NCBI GenBank assembly: GCA_008931825.1
Contig: QXVZ01003189.1
Location: 1-29,559 of the forward strand
Origin: Phallusia fumigata
Taxonomy: Eukaryota > Chordata > Ascidiacea > Phlebobranchia > Ascidiidae
Length of the DNA: 29,559 nt
Reading direction: 5' to 3'
Positions 1 to 10,100 of the stretch are shown here, piece after piece. The position numbers and the translations under genes were made by a program. Under the pieces are notes generated by a model. It was not told the DNA's origin. It saw nothing but the letters and a program-made list of their open reading frames with translations, and did not search any database. Every line of letters begins with the position of its first letter. Position 1 is the first letter of the stretch.

Positions 1-1096
1 CCCACGACATTTCGGTGTCCAGTGGCTTTGTTAAGGTAATGATCGACACCATAGTATACCATTAACGAAGGTTTACCAGTAATCCTGTTTTCAAAACAAG
101 CCAACAAGTTGTAAAACGTACGATGTTTTAATCTCATAAGCCCACCCATGCACAGGCCATTACCACCCTCTAATTAATAGCCGTTTCCGCGTATTTGTGA
201 TTGGAAACAATGTAGCTGTGCATTAGTACTAGCCCTTCTGTCAACCACCAATCGATTACGTAGTATGACGCATTGATATATTTGGCCACCGCCGATTGAT
301 GAACAGCTTTGTTACGTCACAATTGTCAACGCGAATCACGATTTGCAAGTCTTAAGCGTGCTGTTGTGCCAGTTGCGTAGAAAAATCTGTAGCACTAAAG
401 CATCGTGTCATTTTGACTGAACTTGCTGTAGTTGCGGGGTTAGGTGTCTTTATGGGACATTTTTTCCTTCATTTGTCTACAATCTACGTCGGCGTGGTCC
501 AACTACATGCTCGCGAGTTATAATTTGGACTTTTTTAGTTCAAAAACCACCATTTGTTGTTCATATTATTGTAAAGAATAGACGACAGAAAAAAGGTTGT
601 AAATAGCCCTCTTTAATGCATATCAAGGCGCGGCAAAACAAAGTTTTAATTTAATACTGAGAGACCGAATATATGTGAAATCCAGATTTTCTTACAATTC
701 TGTATAAATCAGCCAACCTTTACTAAACACTGACCTTCGGAACAAACTATCAGTTTTTGGTGGCCCATGGCACACAAAACAATGTTGCACCACACTGATC
801 TACATAATACATGTAATGCTACATCCATGTACGTGCGATGTTTTTGTCCAAGGGTTTGTCCCGTGTTGGAATGTTGTGGACAGGGTTTCGAATTTCATAT
901 TACTTTGAATGTTATCAAAAAATAATTATTTACGATTGTATTAGCCTATGACCGGTGCAATTTAAATTCCATTCCGTAGCAAGATATCCGTCAAAAACAA
1001 CTGTGACTATTTTACCTGTCATTTGCTACGCAAACAATAGTGTCAAGTGCTCGGTGGCCAAGCGTTAGTTATAACAAAAATATTTTTCCCTCGCAG
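1..1096. other. Intronic/upstream sequence of fzr fragment
   Basis: No coding exon is recognised here. I looked for the upstream WD40 exons of a fizzy-related gene and for any long frame bounded by splice sites and found none. The stretch is AT-rich and ends in a polypyrimidine tract and the acceptor TCGCAG at 1091-1096, so at least its right part is intron. Confidence 0.6.
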
Positions 1097-2335
1097 GTGT
1101 GTGGGTTAAAATGGTCGCCCGATCGTCAACATTTGGCATCTGGAGGCAACGATAACAAACTGCTGGTGTGGAACGCCAGTACGTCGTCAGTATTTCAACA
1201 ACAAGCCGCACAAACATACAGCGATCATCTCGCTGCGGTGAAAGCGATTGCCTGGTCTCCCCACCAACATGGTTTGCTCGCATCAGGTGGTGGAACAGCA
1301 GACAGGTAAATGCCTGGGTTGTTCGTTTTGAGGCCATGGTCGTTGATGGTTTATGTATTTCCTGTTGTTGTTATTGGTGTAGGTCCAAAGAGCACATTTT
1401 GGGGTTTGCGTTTTAGTAGAAGGCACCCAATGTGTTTCTAGATACCATGTTTGTACAAAATGCTGTCATTCTTTCTAACGCGATCGTTAGGTTGGTTAGT
1501 TTGACCACAATCACCTTTTCGGGAAATTTGAAATGGTGTAGGTGTTTGACCTCGAAGTTGTTCTAAATTAGTAAGTTATTTGAACGAGCAAAGTATAAAA
1601 GAGTTGTTTTCACTTCTCGAACCGATATTTGGAATAGTTGCAAACCACAGGCCTGGCTTCTCAGTTTTACATTGTTTTCGCCATCTGTTAACAATTAAAG
1701 CGCACGTTGTTGCGAAATGACCACTTCATCGTCTCTACTTTGATCGCCTTTGCATTTCACAGCAAACGACGACAATTAATTAGCGGTTCGTTTGGGCGAG
1801 TTCCTTATATCGTAAAAACAACCTTTGTTGCGACATCGTAAACTTCCCACGCCCCCTGCCAATTGTATGGTGCCTTACGTGATTGTTTCCCCTGCAATTT
1901 GTAGGGAACGAAATAATTTGAAACAATTGGCATGGCGTCAATTTTCGTCATAACTCCTCGTGTGAAGTTTTCCTTAAGAGTGCGTAACTCAGCAGATACG
2001 GCAATGGTGCATCGGACATATTAAACTGTATTTTACAATAGGCAGAAAATATAGTATATTTTTTTGCAAAAATTGTCGTCACGTAAGGTCACGTAAAAAT
2101 TTATGCAAGCCTAGTATTTTCTGTGATAGTTATAGCATGCAAAAAAATGGAACACTCTGTATACTTTAATACACAGAGGAAGTGTAACTTATTTATGGCA
2201 AATTCCTCGTCGTTTTTGCGTTGCCTGTATTATGCTTGCAGTGTATTCCGTGCTCTAACGCTTATATCACGTTCAAAGACTAATACTTCCTTGATACAGA
2301 TGCATTCGTTTCTGGAACACACTGACCCAGCAGCC
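1097..2335 (+). CDS. fzr1: Fizzy-related / Cdh1 (FZR1) WD40 protein, two internal exons, partial
   Basis: Cdh1/Fzr is the WD40 co-activator that recruits substrates to the anaphase-promoting complex (APC/C) in late mitosis and G1. Two exons are seen: 1097-1305 (acceptor TCGCAG, donor GTAAAT, phase 0 in, phase 2 out) and 2300-2335 (acceptor GATACAG), which ends at the N. The first encodes VCGLKWSPDRQHLASGG, then NDNKLLVWN, HLAAVKAIAWSPHQHGLLAS and GGGTADR. The split codon AG|A continues as R-CIRFWNTLTQQP. KLLVWN, HLAAVKAIAWSPHQHGLLAS and CIRFWN are typical of Fzr/Cdh1, where Cdc20 differs (AWCPWQ, HIRIWN). A linker of about 16 residues between WN and YSDH is slightly longer than I expect for vertebrates. 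The following WD blades, the C-terminal IR tail and the N-terminal C-box are absent, so this is a central fragment of a protein of roughly 490 residues. Confidence 0.93.
1306..2299 (+). other. fzr1 intron
   Basis: This 994-bp intron joins the two fzr exons. The donor is CAG|GTAAAT and the acceptor TTGATACAG, and the split codon gives the conserved Arg of ADRCIRFW. Nothing else recognised lies inside it. Confidence 0.85.
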
Positions 2336-2336
2336 N
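2336..2336. other. Single-N assembly join interrupting fzr exon
   Basis: Immediately left of the N the frame reads an Fzr WD40 blade; immediately right (TGTTAAAGCTGG...) no frame continues it. The N therefore marks a join of unknown true size. The rest of fzr lies in unassembled sequence or elsewhere. Confidence 0.85.
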
Positions 2337-5255
2337 TGTTAAAGCTGGAAAAAATAACAAAGTAAAATCGCATCGAATCTGCACAGAGCAGCGCCCAAAT
2401 CACTGACAAAGTTAAACATTTGCTATTATGGACAGCACACATCAGTACCTTCTGATTAAATCACGCAAATGCACCTAAAAAAAACCTTAACATCTCTTTG
2501 CAACATGTGATGCCAATGGGCGGACACGTACTGTGCGACCCACACCGCCATCACTGTGAAGAGCTTGTTCAATTTATTAAATTTTAACGACTCATCAAAA
2601 GAATCTTTATTTGCATGGTAACCGCTTTTCTCACATCGTGGAATTACCTTACCTCTACTCATCATCAGTTTGCGCTGCTCCAAACTTTGAATGGCACGCT
2701 TACCATCAGATCTGTTTATTCAGCTGTGTGCTGGCTTTATAACAACTAACTTTGTACCTTCGTTTTTTATGGACTAAATATTAGTTGAGTCATCTACCAC
2801 TCACAAAGCTTCGTGATTTGGAGTTCAAAATCGTGACGTGTCTGTGTCCTCTTAGCTGCAAACTTTAGCCGAATTGTTCTTCGTTTTGCCACCAAGATAT
2901 AGGTTAACTTAGCATCATTGTCTTGTCGTATTGTACTGCTTCTAATTTCCGTGTTTGCTGTCCTTATACGTGTTTAAACGCCCAGCGAAGAAATCTATTT
3001 TGGAGTGTACTTTAATTTTATTCCCTTTTATTTATTGGATCGCTTTTGCGCGCTCACGGTGTCCCACGTCGGCAATCTTGCTTTGGTGTCGACCACGGTC
3101 CCGAATGCGTTTTATCGCGACTGCTCAACAAAGGGTGCGAATCTATGTGTAACCGCATGAGGGTCGTGAACTTTTGTGGTCGTGATGTTCAGCAAGAGGT
3201 CAGCACTCGATGGCTGGAAATCAGATTTTGAAAGAACGACGTGGCAGGAGATAAAGATCCGAGACGAAGCTCGTAGAACCGAATTTGGCGCCGAAAGATG
3301 AGAGTAATTAGGACGAGAACACTATGCAGAAGCTGGAAACCAGGTTTTCTTCTACTTTAGGCAACCTTTTCAACAACTGGTAATCAAATTTTGTTGCTGA
3401 TCTGGAGCTCAATGCTCCTTTTATATTTCGGTGCAGATCAGATGTTGAGTTCAGTGTATTTCGCTTAGTGAAAGAGAGTATAGCGACGCAATACGACTAA
3501 AACAATCACCAGGCAACGGTAAAAGGGTTCGAGGCGAGGAAAAGTGAAATACACTATCGGCTGGTGGAGCTAGAACGCAGTGCAGCAAGACCGTAATTAC
3601 TAGGCGTAAGTTTGGCGCATAATGGACAACACGGCTGGGGTTGGGGACGTTGATGGGAGCAGCCGAGGGGTCTCCTGAATCTAACCACCCTTGCTGAGGA
3701 ATAAATGTGGGGCTCGAAAGAAAATCAAGTTACCGAGAGAAACCATATCGGATAGTTTCAAGCGCTGGAACGATAAGCACACACATAAAAGACTAAACAT
3801 GTGTGAAAGTGAACGCTGGACTATTGTTAGGTTTGGTAAATTATTTATCCATTACGATGATTGTAAACTATAAACGGTTTACCTTCGGACAATCCGAATG
3901 CACCGTAATTTCGAAAGCGTGCATTAAGATTGTTGCCTGCTACACAATTTTATCTGTTTATTGTGTTGCTTAGATCGAATCACAAATCACTACTCTTTGG
4001 CAAAACCTGACGTCAATAAACCCGCAAAAGACGCATAATGTGTACGTTTCTGTGAAGATTACCCTCACCTTGCACGTCCCATGGTAAATTGCCGTGTCGC
4101 GTTGCAATTGACCTTCAGCTGACAGTCTGCAGTAAAACACGCACACGCACTAGAACTTTACGATGGCCAACTTGTCGCTGATAGATGCGTAGATAAAACT
4201 TTTGCGTAGAGGCTGGAAAGGCGGTGGCAAGCGCTGCTGGGCTGAATTTTGATGAATTACTGACGGCACTGAGTCAGCGACCTACACCTTCCTTTTAGTG
4301 AAGGTTTAGAGCAAACGCACAAACTGAATTCTACACCTGCGCACAGCTGCAAGTCCGGCCCATATGTGCTACGGTACAAAGGCCACATGTAAAAGTAGGT
4401 AGATTCTAGCCAGTTAAGTTACTGTCCTGTGGGTTATATTGTTCGATGGCGTTTGAAAACGAACATTGAGCAATAAACGATGTATTTTTGAAGCAAGTTT
4501 TCAGGATTCGCCGTCCGGCCACCCCTTCATCAAAAAGGAAACAGGAAGTCGTGGTGCGGCGTACCAGGCCTGAACAAATGAGGAAAGCGACCGCGTACCA
4601 ATAGAAATCAATTAGCTTCGAGTCGCAGCCCGAATTTGACCTATTATGTCAACCCTACGTAAGAACAGAGCTGGTAAACAGTGTACCAAATTTTAATGTA
4701 TTCTGTGTGACAATTTACCTGTGTAGATAAGATACTAGTAATTACGGTATATTGCGAGCCCGCAGCAGAAATGATGCCAAGTCGTCTGTGTGGTTATCAA
4801 TAATTTACTTTGAATTAAAAGGACAGAGTGTTTATAAGGTTGTGAGCTGTGACGAGCTTTTGTGACAACAACAATGTGGTTTTACAGTGGCCTACATGGT
4901 TCGCTAACGCTCAGACGCGTAAAAAGACCTTTCTACAATCGACCTTTTCATTACAGTCGCGTTTTTGTACAATCGTTCCTTCGAGCGTGGTGGTGTTAAT
5001 TTTCGTGTTGTTTGTTGTCCAACTACCGTGTACTGGAAAACACTCCGCTCGAGTTAAGTTAAGCTGTATATACGCTGCCACCAGTTGGCCTTTTAGAACA
5101 GTAGCGAGACAACTGTTTGCACAGTGTTTTAACTACTGAATGCTAATTGCGCCTGGCTGCGACATGCCAGCTATGCTTACAAGGAAGTCATTATGTGCTA
5201 TCCATCAGACTATTACCTACTTCCATTATATTTTGGTGCTCTACTCTGTTTACAG
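2337..5255. other. Non-coding stretch, nothing recognised
   Basis: About 2.9 kb without a convincing exon on either strand. Short frames occur but lack paired splice sites, codon-like third positions or any recognisable motif. Around 4291-4312 there is a small inverted repeat (ACCTTCC/GGAAGGT type) of no clear meaning. Confidence 0.6.
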
Positions 5256-5351
5256 GAGGTGTGTACCAGCTTTGATAGGACCAATGGGTATTAAATAGTG
5301 GGCAAGCTTCCGGACTGGTACATACGGTATTGCTTCGTCTTGGAACTCGAG
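5256..5351 (+). other. Possible untranslated exon
   Basis: A good acceptor (CTGTTTACAG, ending 5255) and a good donor (CTCGAG|GTGAGC, after 5351) bound 96 bp that is closed in all three forward frames. It could be a 5' UTR exon of the gene whose ATG is at 7181, since an acceptor-like CAGTTCAG lies at about 7092-7099. Transcript evidence is lacking, and two splice-like sites this far apart can occur by chance. Confidence 0.3.
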
Positions 5352-7099
5352 GTGAGCCTCTTTTCATTTTCTAAATAATATTCTTCTTTTGTTGTTGTTT
5401 TTTATTGGTTTGTCTGCATACAATCATTACAAATTCTTTGCCTTACTGTCGCGCTTTTTTGACATTGTGATGATATGATTGTTTGTACGCCGATGACCTT
5501 TTGGTTTTATATCTAATCTAAACTCAGCCAAAGTTTAAGCTGTCTAAAATTAGGATAAACTGTTGTTGTTTCACACAAATCTGTGGCAAACGTTCGCTTG
5601 TGGCGTGTGCTCTTTTCGCCGTGGGCCAGAGTTTGCTGTGATTCAGCTTTTGTCCGGATACTATGCCAGACACAGGTTGTTAATTCCGTAACCACACAAA
5701 TGGTCTGTGTCCAGTTAAAACTCAGATAATCTTTTAATGAGGTTTTACTTTTGTGGACAAGTCAATATTTTGCGCTGTCGGTTTCGCGTGTATTTTTTAC
5801 CGCCATGGAATGAATCACAGGACTGATTCGGTCTGAGACCAGTCGTATTGCTAAACATTTACGGCATCTGCCGATCGGTATCGTATATGAAACGATACAA
5901 CTAAGTCAGTGACTTCAGGCTGGGCCGACCCTTTTTTTGCGCGGAGCCACCTGATGCTGCGAGGCACGTTTTTAGCTGCAGAAGATCGCGCATCAATTAA
6001 ATAGCGTGCACTGGCCTGCGGTAAATGATAACCTCAAACTGGAGAAATGCGGTCAGCACGTTTCGCGTCGCGTCGCCTCTTTCGCAGGGTATACATGATT
6101 CAGTCATTCAATGAGCGCCAGGAAACAGGAACTCGTATAGCGTGCTCGTGCAATCCGTTCTATTCAGTGGAATATTTGTTGTTTAGCCGCCTGTAGTTAT
6201 CTTTCCACTACAGTCAGTGAAGAAAATCACAACCCTAGGAGGAAATTACTGCGAGATTAGTTGTTTGGAGTATGATCCGAACAGCAGAACTTATACTCGT
6301 AGTATTGTTTGCCATCTATATTTTGGGTTTGATCTTTGGAATAATAGTAGTCTGTAGTGTGAGACAATTAAATGCACTGTGGTCGACAGTTGTATCCCTG
6401 TCTTAAAAGAGCGTGTTTCTTGACAATAGCATAGTATCATGCGGCCAAATTTTGATTTGTTTGTAGGCATGGTTTTGATTTAATTAGTTTTAAAACTTTC
6501 GTAACATAGGTTTTAAACATTGTTCAGGCTTGGAATAATGCCCAGTTCACACTGCTTAGTTTGCAAATATTTTATTCATGAATACAAACACCTATTTTAT
6601 AAAACTAAACAATAATGCATGGTGACGTGGTGGACAAAAGGGGACACCATTCCCTTTGTCAAGGCCGCTTTGGAAATTTTATCCAATTGACGTAGTTAAC
6701 AACTTCGGTTTTTTACAAATTGATAACCCTGTTCCCCCCTTATCGAAACTAGGGTGATGTCACTTTTTTCCAAACAACAGACATGCGACGTTTGAATAAA
6801 CATGACGTTGTTTTGCGTTCAGTTTTTGGAAGTATTGGAGCACGTTCGTGCTTAAAAGGCAAGACGCACTGCACCAGCACGTCAGGCAGTAAATCAAGCA
6901 ATGACGCATGTTGCCTTACGTAGCAATATAACTCACATGTGTTCGACTGAACAAGGATTTGCTTTAAATAAACGCAGACTATATGGGCGTTGATTCAACA
7001 AGTTGTCCCATACGCTGATGAGGAAGCTGCAGTACTTTCATAGAAAACATTATCAGTCTCCCGTCAACCGACATTCTTTGTTTACTTTCGATCAGTTCA
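5352..7099. other. Non-coding stretch, nothing recognised
   Basis: About 1.7 kb, AT-rich, with T-rich tracts near 5390-5405. No supported exon, RNA gene or repeat was found. It may be upstream/5' intron sequence of the gene starting at 7181. Confidence 0.5.
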
Positions 7100-7180
7100 G
7101 GTTTGTAGTGGTATAGTTAGCAGGACTGTCTTCTTGTGACGATTAGAAGCTTTGGATTTCATAAAAAAAGAAGTGGAATT

Positions 7181-10100
7181 ATGAGTGGACGGCGTTCACC
7201 TATGCCTGGTAGAAGGCGCCCACCGAACTTGCAAAGCCCGAGGCCCTATTCGATGTTTGTTGGGTCGCAGTATTTAAAAGTAAACAGCTCTGACAGCCTG
7301 TCGATTTCGTCAAATTCATCAGGGTCACCTTTGGGCGAGCAGACTTCCCCAACAAGAAACAGCACGTCTGGTAAAGGCCAAAAGTAAGTTGAAGCAAAAC
7401 GTCTAGGCCTACCCTCGAAAGACGTGTAAGGTTAATTTGTTCATCACGCCATCAAGCACTTGATTATAAGATTAACTTATGAATGAGCCCTTGTTGATTA
7501 CCTACAGTTATCATTTATATGTTTAGTTTTTAGAATCATGAGAGACCTTTTTTGTAACTTGCGTGATCATGATTTGTTTCGCACTTAGACCAAGGTCCCG
7601 CAGTCTGTTGGAAACTTTAATTCAGCCGTTAAAATCGCCCACCTTTTTGGGAAAGCAGTCCCTTCCAGAGTGGTATGATTCGGAAACGGAGCAATGGTTC
7701 GTGACCGTCTCTGTCCAGCGGTGTTTGTTGATTATTAACTGTTATCGGTGGACTAACTAACAATCCAACAAGCATCTGCACAACGCTTGTCTGGATGTGC
7801 ATTGTACTTTACAATAGCTCGCATAACACGACTAATGCTCTTGCTGTACATTCTTGGTGTCGTTGTATCGGTTTAAATGTTGCTATCTGAAACTTATTAA
7901 CGTCGTTCGGTTCTATACGTAGTTCTAGATTCGAAAATGAGCAAAGACGTGTTGCATGCGACTTTACGATTTCAGTGTATCAATAGGTTTAGAAAATTAG
8001 TCATAGTAAACTGGTGTAAAATAAGTTGGAAGAAACGCTTCATCGTGATTCATAGAATATTTGTTGTGAATGAGAAGGGTGTGTCAATTGTGTATAATCT
8101 GCAGTTTGTCTTGGCAAAAGGGTATACAAGTTTTGATTCAATTGCGGCACAACTTAGCGCCTCACAACAATGCAGTGATACTGGGCACGTGCTTTCCTCG
8201 AATGTTTGTCAATAAAATTCGTGACCCCGCGACGTGCCCGTTATAACACAACCAGCAGTTACACGCGAGAGACTAAAATAATTCGCCCTCCTGTAAACGC
8301 CTTTAATAACCTTCGACGCGGCGCACCTCTGTTTGCAAGTAGTTTCACCAATTGCACAACGTTTGTGTGAACAGTGACGTTGTCACCTTACTCCCCACAC
8401 TCCGCTTACTTTCTCACATTTCGGGTGAGCGCTGGCTGACAGCACTTGACTGCGTGGGCCATTCACACCAAGACGTGTTTGTTGCCAGGTCAAAACGCAA
8501 CTCGTCAGCTGACACTTCGCTAAATTGTGGTGGCGCTTTTGACAGCCTCGTGTGCAGCATTCATTCGGTGGACGTGAACGCCAACAATACGATCAGCGAG
8601 TACGTGGGCAGCCCGCCGTACACCAACAGTCATAAGAAGAAATCTAATTCCCCGTGAGTATACTTGTAAAAGTGGCCGCTGGCGGCCGTTTCGCTCCGGC
8701 AATGGTTTTTGTAGCATTTTTAAGTGCCATGGGAATTGCTGTACACGACGAGATGTTCGTCGCGTCAAGGAGGTAAAGGGTTTTGAACGGTATTGAGGCT
8801 GCTTGCGCTGACGCTGGGATTTATCGATTTTCAAGGATATTGTTTGTGGACAGACTATATAATTCGCTATATAATTGAGCGCTGTTTTCTTTATCTACAG
8901 GCAGAAGCGTATAGTCCCACCTGCTGGGCCTAGTGTTAAAACGTGGGTCATGCCGAAAAGCGTCAAGTAAGTTGTAAACCTATCATATGCTAAAATATGT
9001 TGTTGTGTAACACGACAAATTTTTATTTTACAGAAAGCTGCCGACAGGTGGTCTTGTGTTTGGGACACACCTGGGCAAGTCGGGCCTATGTTATGTATCG
9101 GTGATTACTGCCAAAGAAGAGCGAATCGTGCAGGCTTACGACCGCAATGGAGTACTCGTCAAATCTTTCCACACAAGAACCACAAAAGCGGGCAAACCCT
9201 TCGAGCCTTACCAGGTAAAACCGGTTTCTCTTTGACCCAAAAGCAAGATAGTGATTTCGAAATAACGTTTCCTTTATAGCGTCATTACCGTGTTAGGGTG
9301 GAACCGATAGGGCTACATACTTAGCTCTACCAGAAGGAAATTACTCATACACGTATATAACAAGTTGTCATTAAAAAGCTTTCGACCGAGACTAGCGTTT
9401 TTGACATGTTGAAAGCAATATTCGATCATTATTGGTACCATTTAACCTTGGATGAACCAAGCAGTATTTCGGTTTCGTAGAGCCAGCGTACAAATACTTT
9501 CTCTGTTTTATGACCTTTTGTTGCGTTTCGGAGTGTTTGTCTTTTGTGCAAACACTGGTGGTGTGACGTCCACGCACCTTTTCGATCGGCCAATTACCCT
9601 GCGGTCTCACGATCCCCGCGATAATCCTAATATCTAGCACCTAATTTGCTAGCTATTACATATCCTGTGTGAATTGCGTCACATCGATAACGAGCCTGTT
9701 CTGTGTACTCTTGCCATTTATTACTACTACATACGTAATAAGTTACCCAATTTGGCGTAGTTCTTGGCAAATAGTAATGTCTGTGGATTCAATTTCAACC
9801 TTACATGCGCAATATAACGACTCAACGAAACGTCATTGCCGCTTTAGGCAACGTATTACACTTTCAATGTCTTTGCAGTGGACCGCTAAAGAGATTTATA
9901 ATAAGTTTACCTTTTCTTTTTTACTCTCAACATTAAAGGTCAACGTGAAACTGTGGTTCGATTCGAGATTTTCGCGTGTTTTAAATCATTTCTAAATAAA
10001 ACTTGTAGTCACGAATAAATACAAAATCGACCGAAAATTGCAGCTCCGGTCACGCAGGTAAACAGGCGTTGTCCTGTTACGAACTTAGAAGTTTACTAAA

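Noticed and set aside
3281-3300. TTTGGCGCCGAAAG resembles a retroelement primer-binding site (TGGCGCC)
   Set aside because: No LTR ends, gag/pol frames or target-site duplication were found nearby; seven bases are too few.
3521-3535. GGGTTCGAGGCGA like a tRNA B box
   Set aside because: No A box at the right distance and no cloverleaf can be drawn.
3691-3873. 60-codon + frame with basic residues
   Set aside because: No splice sites or recognisable motif; the frame opens without an ATG.
4849-5139. 96-codon + frame with a hydrophobic run (VVVLIFVLFVV)
   Set aside because: Starts at GTG with no ATG context, sits in AT-rich DNA and has no exon signals; chance frame.
7937-8215. 92-codon frame with an ATG, between two exons of the NHL-protein gene
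   Set aside because: Flanking exons (7720, 8489) join in phase without it; no similarity or codon bias seen.
9669-9995. 108-codon frame in the intron
   Set aside because: Its second half lies in sequence missing from the other allele copy, so it is not constrained.
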